DNA from: Chitinophagales bacterium
GTDB lineage: Bacteria > Bacteroidota > Bacteroidia > Chitinophagales > Chitinophagaceae
DNA: 64,000 bases
Reading direction: 5' to 3'
NCBI GenBank assembly: GCA_026936105.1
Contig: JAIXKI010000035.1
Coordinates: 1-64,000, forward strand
A model generated the notes under the pieces. That model was not told the DNA's origin. It ran no database searches and saw nothing but the letters and a program-made list of their open reading frames with translations. How positions within the stretch are numbered: the first letter of the stretch is position 1; each line of letters starts with the position of its first letter. Below are positions 28,201-36,539 of this stretch, one piece after another. The translations under genes and the position numbers were made by a program.

Positions 28201-28889
28201 ACTTCATACCGGCAACTGACTTCCCGCCTTCCCTCTTTCATTGTTTGATAAGTATAGGGCGATGATTCTGTCAGATCACCTACTGAGGTTGCCACCTGCA
28301 ATTCTTTATTCTTTACACTCAGTTTGTTCACTCCGGTATATCTCAAAGCAATCTGATCGAGGTTGGCACCGGGCTTTGCAATGATATCATATTTTAATGT
28401 GCCATTATCAGTGAAATAACGGATATCTACATTGGGATAAACATTTTTTACAGTAATACCCTGGTAAACACGGCAGTTAGCAGCCCATTTCGATGGATCG
28501 TTACCGATAAAATAATTACTGTATGTAGGAAGGGGTTTGTCGGGGACGATTTCCATATCAGGAGATGCATCTACAAAGTCCACATTGTAAGAATGAGACC
28601 GGAGAAGAATTTTTTCATTTTCTGAATCAGACACACGGTTTAAGGGCATATGCAGCAAGGTGTAGATCTTATACAGATCTTCCCGGTTGTTCTGCAAAAT
28701 GGTGACACCATCTTTGCGTATAAAAAAGGCGCCCCCACTCACATCGCTCTTGAATTTTACCTGCGAATCCCATTGGCCTTTGTTTTCAACGAATTCAATA
28801 GTATTATAATTCTGAGCAAGTCCGGTTATACTCAGGGTTAGCAAGCCAAGGATGATCAAATAGCGGTTCAGGATAAAAATAGTTTTCAT
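25272..28889 (-). CDS. T9SS cargo: SBBP beta-propeller, four PKD domains, gliding-motility C-terminal domain
   Basis: A 1205-residue secreted protein from the ATG at 28889 (the frame also opens with TTG at 28901). After the signal peptide comes a conserved N-terminal domain (FVENKGQWDSQVKFKSDVSG), then about five SBBP-type repeats (for example STYLGGSGNDAAYVVDLAP), four PKD domains (each with a W-x-FGDG core: YEWYFGDG, FVWDFGDG, FIWDFGDG, FKWLFGDG), and a C-terminal gliding-motility-type sorting domain (DVPNAFTPQSGDINS ... WNRWGQKVFE ... GDITLIR). It should be exported by T9SS to the surface, perhaps as an adhesin. The porP-like gene follows at once; recG precedes by 42 bp. Confidence 0.95.
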   Translation of the reverse strand: MKTIFILNRYLIILGLLTLSITGLAQNYNTIEFVENKGQWDSQVKFKSDVSGGAFFIRKDGVTILQNNREDLYKIYTLLHMPLNRVSDSENEKILLRSHSYNVDFVDASPDMEIVPDKPLPTYSNYFIGNDPSKWAANCRVYQGITVKNVYPNVDIRYFTDNGTLKYDIIAKPGANLDQIALRYTGVNKLSVKNKELQVATSVGDLTESSPYTYQTMKEGRREVSCRYEVKNNIVKFRVKDYDPTVPLIIDPSLIFCSFSGSKVDNWGFTATYGPDGSMYGGGIVFGTGFPVSPGAFQTSFQGGGGGGYAIDIGLIKLTPDGTNRVYATYLGGSGNEQPHSLIVDPQGNLILAGRSDSPNYPTAGPIDTIYSGGRNDIIITKLNAAGNGLIGSVKIGGANDDGVNISANRSGSRSLNQNYGDDGRSEVQLDGAGNVYVASCTQSGDFPTVNAFQTTNNGGSNFQDGVVLKLDPNLSSLLFSTYLGGSGNDAAYVVDLAPNGNIYVAGGTESTDFPGVPGSGVINSTNSGGIDGFVTILNNSGSLIRSTYVGTIGIDQVYGIKFDNKGFPYIMGQTTGNWPVVNAPYSNSGSKQFISKLQPDLSGYVYSTIFGSPSPVPNISPVAFLVDRCENVYVSGWGGKSSFTSGFLAGGTSMSMPITPDALKSTTDGKDFYFFVLEKDAAGVLFGSFYGEDNGNAIGAGGTDHVDGGTSRFDKNGVIYQAICGNCKEFNPNPPYPTTPGAWATTNPSPGCNLTMLKIAFNLAGVRGGVQSTINGAVRDTAGCVPLTVDFADTVKMAQSYEWYFGDGSPMVTSTAPNITHTYNTTGTFLVMMVAIDPSTCNVRDSSYMHIRVGDVQANLNFNITKLNPCDSFKYQFDNLSTTPPAFPFGAQTFVWDFGDGSSTVIAGINSVTHNYPSPGTYNVKLTLVDTTYCNAPDSMTVQLRVAALVKAQFDTPPLGCAPYTAVFDNTSVAGQTFIWDFGDGSGSNDVNPAHLYSTPGTYTVTLIANDPNTCNLTDTFRYTISVFDKPVSNFTTSPVPPVENTPTTFDNLSSPDAVTFKWLFGDGDTLLTNSRSPVQHQYNATGTFNACLIAYNAAGCADTSCQQVQAIIFTLVDVPNAFTPQSGDINSKVMVRGFGITKLKFIIWNRWGQKVFETANRLEGWDGKFKGVLQPMDVYAYTLEVEFFDGTKTTKKGDITLIR

Positions 28890-28931
28890 TAAGATAATCA
28901 AATTTACTAAGAAAGAGACGGAAAATAAATG

Positions 28932-31049
28932 TTAAGAAATTATACTCCAGATCCGGTTCCCTTTCTGGCTTTTAAGGAAGTTCTTCAGTTGCAAATTTTC
29001 TGCCGAATTAAGATCAGGATCATTTTCCAGCAAATCTTCACTCATTTGGCGTGCAACTTCCAATAATGGCCTGTCATTGACTATACTGGCCAGTTTAAAA
29101 TTGAGTATTCCGCTCTGGCGGGTGCCTTCAATATCACCAGGGCCTCTCAGTTCAAGATCTTTCTCTGCTATTTCGAATCCATTACTGGTAGATACCATGG
29201 TTTTAATACGTTCTCTTGCATCATTTCCCAATTTTACACTTGATAAAAGAATGCAATAACTCTTTTCAGAACCCCGGCCCACTCTTCCTCTCAACTGATG
29301 AAGTTGTGACAGGCCGAATTTTTCTGAGCTTTCAATGATCATAACGGTTGCATTAGGCACATCCACTCCCACTTCTACCACCGTGGTGGAAACCATAATC
29401 TGCGTGTCGCCATTTACAAACCGCTGCATATTGATCTCTTTCTGTTGTGCCGGCTGGCGGCCATGCACCATACTGATCCAGTATTTTGGTTCAGGAAAAT
29501 AGGCTTTTACATTTTCATATCCTTTCATCAGGTTTTCATAATCCAGCTTTTCACTCTCTTCTATCAAAGGGAAAATGATATAGGCCTGCCTTCCTTTATC
29601 TATCTCTGTTCTCAAAAAGTTCATCACACTGCTCCGGTGGTTTTCATAACGATGAACTGTGATCACAGGTTTTCTTCCCGGTGGCAGTTCATCAATCACA
29701 CTGTAATCCAGATCACCGTAAGCGGTCATAGCAAGAGTTCTCGGTATGGGTGTTGCTGTCATCACCAGTATGTGAGGATAAGGTTCTGCTTTCTCCCAAA
29801 GCTTTGCTCTTTGTTCCACGCCAAACCTGTGTTGCTCGTCAATGATCACCAAACCAAGATCTTTAAACTGAACTGCTTTTTCAATTACGGCATGAGTGCC
29901 GATAAGAATATTCAGCTTGCCTTCTGCCAGATCATCCAATATTTTTTTTCTCAGCGTGGTTTTTGTGGAACCAGTCAGCAACTGAACAGTCACATCCATC
30001 CTGCCAAGCAGTTTTGAAATAGTATTAAAATGTTGCTGTGCCAGGATTTCGGTAGGCGCCATCAGGCAGCATTGAAATCCGTTATCAATTGCAAGCAACA
30101 TGATCATAACGGCCACTATGGTTTTTCCGCTCCCTACATCCCCCTGAAGCAGCCGGTTCATCTGCAGCCCTTTTGCCGTATCGGCACGTATCTCTTTGAT
30201 CACTCTTTTCTGTGCACCTGTAAGTTCAAAAGGAAGATAATGAGAATAAAAAGTATTAAAGAGTTCACCAACCTTATCAAACAACACCCCTTTGGAAAAC
30301 CGGTGCCTTTTTGACTTCAGCAAACCCATCCTCAGTTGTGCAATAAACAGTTCTTCAAACTTCAACCGCTTCACAGCTTGATCATATAAATTGACATCAG
30401 GCGGAAAATGAATATTGCGGTATGCCTGGTAACGACCAATCAGATTCAGTGCTGAAAGAATTTTTTCAGGAAGGTTTTCAGGAATATCTTTTTCTCTTAA
30501 TAAATGTAAAAGGGCAAAGGTCAGCTTCCCGATTTGTCTTCCACCCAATCCTCTTGCTTTCAGTTTTTCTGTAGCAGGATAGATAGGCTCCAGGTAATTT
30601 TTCCCATCCTGCTTTTCCCCGGTCATCAGTTCCATTTCGGGATGGATGATCTGTGGCTTGCCCTGAAAGAAACTCACTTTGCCATAAACCAGATAAGAAG
30701 CGCCGATCGTAAGTGTTTTCTGTACCCAGTTCAATCCCTGAAACCATGCAAGCTCTAAAAAACCTGATTGATCTTTCAATTGTCCCACTGCTCTCCTTCC
30801 TGCTTTCATGCCCACCACTTCAAAAGAAACCAAAACACCCGACACCTGTATGTAATCGGTATCAGGCGTGATCTCTCCGATCAGGCTGACCCGTGTTTTG
30901 TCCACATGCCGGTACGGAAAATGATTCAGCAGGTCGTTGAAAGTAAAAACATTCAATTCCTTTTTCAACAAGTCAGCTCTCTGAGGACCCACCCCTTTCA
31001 GGTACTCGACCGGACTGGATAATATGTCTGCTGTCTGTGCCAGGTTCAC
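28932..31049 (-). CDS. recG: ATP-dependent DNA helicase RecG
   Basis: The 705-residue helicase remodels stalled replication forks and branched DNA. The wedge/OB domain is N-terminal (VEYLKGVGPQRADLLKKEL; FPYRHVDKT). Helicase motifs are present in order: LLQGDVGSGKTIVAV (Walker A), MAPTEILAQQH, IIDEQHRFGVEQR, VMTATPIPRTLAMT, and in the second domain STTVVEVGVDVPNA and QLRGRVGRG. It starts with GTG at 31049, the only plausible start. It is upstream of the T9SS cargo gene and the two may share a transcript. Confidence 0.97.
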   Translation of the reverse strand: MNLAQTADILSSPVEYLKGVGPQRADLLKKELNVFTFNDLLNHFPYRHVDKTRVSLIGEITPDTDYIQVSGVLVSFEVVGMKAGRRAVGQLKDQSGFLELAWFQGLNWVQKTLTIGASYLVYGKVSFFQGKPQIIHPEMELMTGEKQDGKNYLEPIYPATEKLKARGLGGRQIGKLTFALLHLLREKDIPENLPEKILSALNLIGRYQAYRNIHFPPDVNLYDQAVKRLKFEELFIAQLRMGLLKSKRHRFSKGVLFDKVGELFNTFYSHYLPFELTGAQKRVIKEIRADTAKGLQMNRLLQGDVGSGKTIVAVMIMLLAIDNGFQCCLMAPTEILAQQHFNTISKLLGRMDVTVQLLTGSTKTTLRKKILDDLAEGKLNILIGTHAVIEKAVQFKDLGLVIIDEQHRFGVEQRAKLWEKAEPYPHILVMTATPIPRTLAMTAYGDLDYSVIDELPPGRKPVITVHRYENHRSSVMNFLRTEIDKGRQAYIIFPLIEESEKLDYENLMKGYENVKAYFPEPKYWISMVHGRQPAQQKEINMQRFVNGDTQIMVSTTVVEVGVDVPNATVMIIESSEKFGLSQLHQLRGRVGRGSEKSYCILLSSVKLGNDARERIKTMVSTSNGFEIAEKDLELRGPGDIEGTRQSGILNFKLASIVNDRPLLEVARQMSEDLLENDPDLNSAENLQLKNFLKSQKGNRIWSIIS

Positions 31050-31202
31050 TTTTTATTTCAGCAAAAAACTATCTTTTTTTACAGTACTGCAATTTATAAT
31101 TAAAATATAAATCGCCGGGAAAACACAAAGTTGATATGTGGCTACTTTAAATTCGTGTCTTTAAATTTTTTGGCAACAATTAAAACCTTTTCAGGGCACT
31201 AT

Positions 31203-33377
31203 ATGCGACATGCATTTCTCTTCTTTCTTCTTATCCTGACATTCAACTGCTATTCTCAAAATGTTTTTAAAGCAATTGTCCGGGATAAGATCACCAATGA
31301 ACTTTTGCCAGGCGCTACAATCAAGATCGGCGACAGAGTATCCCAAACAAATGACAGCGGGAAAATTGTTTTCTACGATTTGCCGGGAACAGAGGTGAAT
31401 ATTGAAGTAACCTATGCCGGATATGAAATCCAGCGGCTACATTTTTTGCTGAATGACACTGCAACTCATATTATCTTTCTTCCTCCTGAGCACAATGAAC
31501 TCGAGTCTGTGACCATTGTCTCTTCAACAAGAACCAATCAGCGGATTGAGAATTCTCCGTTGAAAGTGGAAGTGCTGGGCAGGGAAGAAATGGATGAAGA
31601 AAACACGATCAAACCCGGAAGTATTGCCAGCATTCTGGGTGACGTGAGCGGAATTCAGGTACAACAATCATCGGCCACTTCCGGCAACAGTAATGTAAGG
31701 ATACAGGGGCTTGACGGAAGGTATACGCAGATCCTGAGAGACGGAATGCCTTTATTTGAAGGCTTCAGCGGCGGCTTTGGCATTTTACAGATCCCACCGC
31801 TCGACCTGAAACAAATAGAGCTTATCAAAGGCTCTGCTTCCACACTGTATGGAGGAGGCGCCATTGGCGGGCTTATCAACCTGATCTCAAAAAAACCAAC
31901 TTATGATCAGGAGGCAGAGGTCACTCTCAATGAGACCACATTAAAAGAATCCAATGTCAACACCTACCTGGCAAAAAGAAACAAACACTTTGGTTATAAT
32001 TTTTTCGGAGGCTACTCACATCAGGGAATTGTAGATGTAAATAAAGATGGGTTAAGTGATGTGCCGAAAAACAAAGCCGTGATCGTTCATCCACGGCTAT
32101 TTTTTTACCCAGGCGGCAAGTCAACTGTTTCAATTGGGTATACAGGAACTTTCGAAGACCGTATTGGCGGAGATATGCTGGCCGTGGATGGAAAATCCGA
32201 TGCGCTTCACCGCTATTTTGAAAAAGACAAGATGCAAAGGCATACTGCCGATCTGCAAAGCCAGTTCATCATCAATGATGAAAATCACATTGAAGTGAAA
32301 GCGGCCCTGAGCAGTTTCACAAGAGCCATCACCACCAACACTCATTATTTTAAAGGAAGGCAAACAGACTATTTCACCGAACTGTCTTACATCTTATCCA
32401 AAGAAAAATTCAGCTGGGTGTCCGGCCTGAATATTACCGGTGATGATTTTAGGATATTGCCTTCCGGTCCCGTCCTGATCAGTGATTTCAGCGACAATAT
32501 AATCGGAGCATTTTCCCAGTTTACTGCCAACCTGAAAACAAATACAACCCTGGAAGCGGGGCTCAGGGCAGATCATCACAATACCTATGGAAATTTTCTG
32601 TTGCCCCGCATTGCATTGTTTCATCGTTTTGATGAACATTGGGCGACACGCTGGGGGATAGGATTCGGGTACAAAACCCCGAATGTGCTTGCGCCTCAGA
32701 ATTTTGATTATGATATTGAAAACCTGGAACCTTTACCTCCCAATATTTCATCTGAAAGATCGGTCGGTTATAATGCAGAGGTTAATTACAAAAAGGAATT
32801 CGGTGACGATGCATCATTTTTTATCAATCAGGCCTTTTTTCTTACCAGGCTGAATGATCCCATTGTGGCCACACGGTTACCCGGCGGCCTTGTTCATTTT
32901 GACAATGTAGGAAGCAACATCACTTCCAAAGGCTTTGACACCTATGTAAAAGCAGATTTGCAACATTGGGAACTGTATGCCGGTTATACTTTCACCATTG
33001 TTGACAGAAATTACCTGCAACAGGATAAATTCATGCCGCTGACACCAAAAAACCGGATGGCTTTTGTAGTGGTTTATGAAACTCCTTCGGATTGGAGATT
33101 CGGGCTTGAAGGTTCTTACACCGGAAAACAATACCGGTATGATTATACAAAAACTCCGGGCTATATGTTTCTTGCAGCTATCATAGCAAAGAATATTCAT
33201 GATAAGATCAATCTTGTACTGAATTGTGAAAATGTATTGGACAAAAGGCAAAGCCGCTACGAAACTTTATATACCGGCACTATTTCCGACCCGCAATTCA
33301 ACCCTTTGTGGGCGCCTATTGACGGCAGGGTGATCAACTTCTCTGTACTTTTTAACCTGGCAAAACCTAAAGAATAA
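31203..33377 (+). CDS. TonB-dependent outer-membrane receptor
   Basis: From the ATG at 31203 the 724-residue protein has a signal peptide, a carboxypeptidase-like beta domain (about 20-95, ITNELLPGATIKIGD), a plug domain with the conserved region VRIQGLDGRYTQILRDGMPLFEG and IELIKGSASTLYGGGAIGGLINL, and a 22-strand barrel that ends in strongly conserved-looking VINFSVLFNLAKPKE. It is driven by the ExbB/ExbD/TonB system, and one such set lies 5-8 kb downstream. The plug resembles siderophore/vitamin receptors rather than the SusC class, but the substrate is unknown. No SusD partner is present. Confidence 0.93.
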   Translation: MRHAFLFFLLILTFNCYSQNVFKAIVRDKITNELLPGATIKIGDRVSQTNDSGKIVFYDLPGTEVNIEVTYAGYEIQRLHFLLNDTATHIIFLPPEHNELESVTIVSSTRTNQRIENSPLKVEVLGREEMDEENTIKPGSIASILGDVSGIQVQQSSATSGNSNVRIQGLDGRYTQILRDGMPLFEGFSGGFGILQIPPLDLKQIELIKGSASTLYGGGAIGGLINLISKKPTYDQEAEVTLNETTLKESNVNTYLAKRNKHFGYNFFGGYSHQGIVDVNKDGLSDVPKNKAVIVHPRLFFYPGGKSTVSIGYTGTFEDRIGGDMLAVDGKSDALHRYFEKDKMQRHTADLQSQFIINDENHIEVKAALSSFTRAITTNTHYFKGRQTDYFTELSYILSKEKFSWVSGLNITGDDFRILPSGPVLISDFSDNIIGAFSQFTANLKTNTTLEAGLRADHHNTYGNFLLPRIALFHRFDEHWATRWGIGFGYKTPNVLAPQNFDYDIENLEPLPPNISSERSVGYNAEVNYKKEFGDDASFFINQAFFLTRLNDPIVATRLPGGLVHFDNVGSNITSKGFDTYVKADLQHWELYAGYTFTIVDRNYLQQDKFMPLTPKNRMAFVVVYETPSDWRFGLEGSYTGKQYRYDYTKTPGYMFLAAIIAKNIHDKINLVLNCENVLDKRQSRYETLYTGTISDPQFNPLWAPIDGRVINFSVLFNLAKPKE

Positions 33378-33380
33378 ATT

Positions 33381-34577
33381 TCATAACCGATCTGAAGCTG
33401 CAGTGGCTTTTGCTCTTAATGACCGCTGCCATAAAACTGTATGCTGTCCTTTTAAAAAAATGATGAGGCCTTCCAAAAGACAAAAATTGGTAAAAAGAAA
33501 ATAGAAAGGGGCTGTGAGTGCACCCCCTTTCCTGTTATTACGAACCAGAAGCCAGCCTGTAAAGGCTATTAAGTAAAACAGTAGCTGGGCATAAAATAAA
33601 AGGCGATAGATATTATCAGAAGTGTTCAGTATTATAAAAACATTGCTGAGAAAAATAACCGGTATCAGGAAAGGGCCCATTACCCAACGCAGTAAACGAT
33701 GGGAGAAATATTGGAAGGAAAGCAGAGGGTACCTGAAAAAATTCATTGAACCTTTTATATAACCGATAGACTGATAGGCGCCTGATGCGATCCTGATCTT
33801 TCTTTTTGCTTCTTCATTCAGTGATGCGGATGACAGTTCCGATGAATACGCATCCGGCTCATAAGCCACCCGGTATCCCTGAAGGCATACTTTCATTGAA
33901 ATCAGAAAATCATCGGTGATCACATCATCATCTGTCATCCGGAATAAAGAAGTTCGTATGGAGAACAATTCACCGGCAGCGCCAACTGTAGTATAAAAAT
34001 CTGATTCCTGTTTTTTTAAAAACGATTCATATCTCCAGTATATCCCCTCCATGTTGCCGACATCGGAGCCTGGAGCAGATCGCAAAACTCTCTTTTCGCC
34101 TGCCACTCCACCGGTAAAAGAATCTCTGTAATGCCTTACGATCTTTTTAATGCTCTGCTTGTTCAGCATTGAATTGGCATCTGAAAAAATCACCACCGGT
34201 GTTTTAACCTTTTGCATTGCAGAGCGTATAGCAGCTGCTTTTCCCCTGCGCTGTTCATGACGGATCAACTCAATGTCAGGATATTTTTCTGCGATCTCCG
34301 GTGAGCCGTCTGTTGAACCGTCATCAACAAAGATCACATAAAGATTTTCTTTAGGGTAATCCAGTGCAAATGTGTTTCTGATCTTCTCTTCCAGGACCGC
34401 TGCTTCATTGTGCATGGCAACGATCAAAGTGATCGGAATGTTCTCCCCTTCATTATTTACAGCTTTCTTTGCTGAAAAAAATGATTTTGCTTTGTTGGTC
34501 AAAAGAAGAAAAACAGGATAGCCTATGTAGCAATAGAGCAATAAAAAAAGGCTGATCCAAAAAATTACAGTTACCAT
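33381..34577 (-). CDS. Membrane-bound glycosyltransferase family 2 (processive type)
   Basis: The 398-residue protein has an N-terminal transmembrane helix, a GT-A catalytic domain with VIFVDDGSTDGSPEI, VIFSDANSML (DxD-like Asp), the acceptor-site region ITDDFLISMKVCLQGYRVAY, and the RxxRW-like motif HRLLRWVMGP, followed by three or so C-terminal transmembrane helices. It probably adds sugars to a growing exopolysaccharide or lipid-linked glycan. It is convergent with the TonB receptor (3-bp gap) and divergent from the MraY/WecA-type gene, which fits a shared surface-glycan role. Confidence 0.9.
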   Translation of the reverse strand: MVTVIFWISLFLLLYCYIGYPVFLLLTNKAKSFFSAKKAVNNEGENIPITLIVAMHNEAAVLEEKIRNTFALDYPKENLYVIFVDDGSTDGSPEIAEKYPDIELIRHEQRRGKAAAIRSAMQKVKTPVVIFSDANSMLNKQSIKKIVRHYRDSFTGGVAGEKRVLRSAPGSDVGNMEGIYWRYESFLKKQESDFYTTVGAAGELFSIRTSLFRMTDDDVITDDFLISMKVCLQGYRVAYEPDAYSSELSSASLNEEAKRKIRIASGAYQSIGYIKGSMNFFRYPLLSFQYFSHRLLRWVMGPFLIPVIFLSNVFIILNTSDNIYRLLFYAQLLFYLIAFTGWLLVRNNRKGGALTAPFYFLFTNFCLLEGLIIFLKGQHTVLWQRSLRAKATAASDRL

Positions 34578-34653
34578 AGGATTTCATTCATCCATAACGG
34601 AAATTACTGTTTTACTTTAGTAATTATCCTAAGAATATCATACACAGGCTTTA

Positions 34654-34669
34654 TATCTTGTTCAAGATA
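34654..34669. promoter_or_regulatory. Inverted repeat in a divergent promoter region, candidate operator
   Basis: TATCTTG and CAAGATA form a perfect 7-bp inverted repeat with a 2-bp centre, about 75 bp from the glycosyltransferase start and 105 bp from the WecA-like gene start. The 196-bp gap 34578-34773 holds this and the promoter at 34706-34736. A regulator-binding role is only a suggestion. Confidence 0.3.
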
Positions 34670-34705
34670 AATAAAAAATCAGATACAAACACAATAAAGA
34701 ATTCG

Positions 34706-34736
34706 TTGACACAGATTAATTTTTCTTCTATTTTTA
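34706..34736 (+). promoter_or_regulatory. Probable promoter of the MraY/WecA-family gene
   Basis: TTG (34706-34708), 20 bp, then TATTTTTA (34729-34736), seven of eight matches to TANNTTTG. The ATG follows 37 bp downstream. Confidence 0.5.
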
Positions 34737-34773
34737 TCCTGTTCATTCAATATCCAATAGAGAATAAATTCAG

Positions 34774-35916
34774 ATGAAAAGCCTTTTCCACCTGCTACAG
34801 ATCAATCTGTCACTTCAAGATTACAGGTTTGCATTGCTTGGTTTCCTGACCGCATTTATAGTAACTTTAATTTCCATGCCGCCGGTCATTTCGTTGCTGA
34901 AGAAATACAGCTTATTCGATATGCCCGGAGAAAGAAAGATCCATTCTTTGCCGATACCCACCCTGGGCGGTATTGCGATCGTGGCGGGCCTGACCATTGC
35001 ATTATCGTTCTGGTATTCGTTCAGAAATACACCCGACCAGAGCTGTTTCTTTTTTTCACTGATAATACTCACTGCTTTGGGCATTATGGATGATCTTAAA
35101 AATCTTGCTGCCCGTTATAAATTCATGATCCAGCTGGCGCTGGCCACACTGATGGCTGTGTCGGGATTGCGTGTCACGAACTTTGAGGGACTGTTTGGGC
35201 TGTACCATCTGCCTCTCTTCATACAATATTCTTTCACCATACTTGCCATCGTAGGCATCACCAATGCATTCAATCTTATTGATGGCATTGACGGATTGGC
35301 CGGAAGCCTGGGGTTTATGAGCCTTATCACTTTGGGAATATTTCTCGGACTGAATCACGACCAGAATTCTTCTCTGATCGCATTCGCATTAGCCGGAGGA
35401 ATCCTGGCCTTTTTATTTTTCAATTACAATCCTGCCAGGATCTTCATGGGAGATACAGGATCTTTGGTACTCGGTTTCACCATCTCCATTCTTTGCATCC
35501 GCCTGATGCAAAGCAATATATTGGCAGCAAAGCCTGCACTAACTCATGGCCCCATCTTCGCCCTGGGCATCGTACTCATTCCTGTCTTCGATACAATCCG
35601 TGTTTTCGCATTAAGAATATGGAAGGGACAATCGCCATTCACTGCCGATAAAACTCATATCCATCACTTACTGAGGAATGCAGGTTTTAATCAGGCTTAC
35701 ACTACCGGAACGATCTGCTTCTTACATGGATTCATTCTGCTGGAAGCATTTCAAATGCAGGAAATGAAACAGGAGGTCACTCTTCTGTTTATGATTGCTT
35801 TTATGATAACGGTAACTCTGATCTTTAAAAATCTGACCGCAATCCACTGGAAAGAAAAGCGGCTGTTCGTTTCTATTTCCAAACTGTTCTCTCATTTATA
35901 CTCGGATAAGGAATAG
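34774..35916 (+). CDS. MraY/WecA-family undecaprenyl-phosphate sugar-1-phosphate transferase
   Basis: The 380-residue polytopic membrane enzyme has the family motifs: DMPGERKIHSLPIPTLGGIA, the acidic pair MDDLKNLAARYKF, NAFNLIDGIDGLAG, FMGDTGSLVLGF, and the C-terminal FTADKTHIHHLL histidine motif that is typical of WecA-like enzymes more than MraY. It should transfer GlcNAc-1-phosphate (or a related sugar) to undecaprenyl phosphate, the first step of a cell-surface polysaccharide. It is divergent from a GT2 gene, consistent with that role. Confidence 0.93.
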   Translation: MKSLFHLLQINLSLQDYRFALLGFLTAFIVTLISMPPVISLLKKYSLFDMPGERKIHSLPIPTLGGIAIVAGLTIALSFWYSFRNTPDQSCFFFSLIILTALGIMDDLKNLAARYKFMIQLALATLMAVSGLRVTNFEGLFGLYHLPLFIQYSFTILAIVGITNAFNLIDGIDGLAGSLGFMSLITLGIFLGLNHDQNSSLIAFALAGGILAFLFFNYNPARIFMGDTGSLVLGFTISILCIRLMQSNILAAKPALTHGPIFALGIVLIPVFDTIRVFALRIWKGQSPFTADKTHIHHLLRNAGFNQAYTTGTICFLHGFILLEAFQMQEMKQEVTLLFMIAFMITVTLIFKNLTAIHWKEKRLFVSISKLFSHLYSDKE

Positions 35917-35950
35917 AACAGGTAAACGATGGCTTTACTTCCGGGCCTTG

Positions 35951-36403
35951 TCAATCAAAATACTTCTGAAAAAGTTCAAGCTGGTCTGATATTCCTTTCA
36001 CCATATCCTGCCCTTTGTCACCGGAAGCATCTTTCAGGTCTTTTACTTTATCCAGCAAAGGTTCCAGCCAGTGATGCAAAGCCTCATGGTCCGGGCCGGT
36101 CATCTTACAATCATTGATCAAACCGTTCAGGCTCTCCTGCAACCTGTTAGCCAGCACCGGAATATCTTTTTCTCCGCTTTGCTTATAATTCCTGACAATA
36201 TTTTTTAAACTCTGTACGTGTTGCAGCGTGCTGGAATCAGCTTTCCATTTTGCACCATTATTCAATTGCAATTCTGAACTCCCGCTTTCATGTTCATCAT
36301 GCTGTGCTGATGTTGCTTCAGTTTTATTCTGATCGTTACCGGTCTGCGATTTGCAGGAGGATATTAATACAATGGCCAGAATGAATGGAAAAAGTTTTCT
36401 CAT
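35951..36403 (-). CDS. Small lipoprotein, function unknown
   Basis: The 150-residue protein has a lipoprotein signal with lipobox LISSC (Cys17), a His/Glu/Ser-rich stretch (about 33-43) and a helical body. It contains LNNGAKWKADSSTLQHV; an LNNGxKW motif is one I recall from small Bacteroidota lipoproteins of unknown role, but I cannot give a name. It is convergent with the WecA-like gene. The 136-bp gap upstream to mnmE has no clear promoter by eye. Confidence 0.75.
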   Translation of the reverse strand: MRKLFPFILAIVLISSCKSQTGNDQNKTEATSAQHDEHESGSSELQLNNGAKWKADSSTLQHVQSLKNIVRNYKQSGEKDIPVLANRLQESLNGLINDCKMTGPDHEALHHWLEPLLDKVKDLKDASGDKGQDMVKGISDQLELFQKYFD

Positions 36404-36539
36404 TTTAGTTTTTTTGACAGGATCAATTTTAATCCGCCGGCAAGTTAACTAAAAAGTCAAGTCAGTTCTCAAGTACTACAAATGTGATCGGTTACTTTGA
36501 ATTCATTACAGCATTAATTTATTGACTAAAAGAAGTAAG

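Noticed and set aside
28899-28906. TAAATTTG box before the T9SS cargo gene as a promoter
   Set aside because: It matches the -7 consensus, but is only 10 bp from the ATG and lacks a -33 box at proper distance.
29445-30017. 190-residue open frame opposite recG
   Set aside because: It is antisense to helicase motifs of recG and is low-complexity in His, Cys and Phe.
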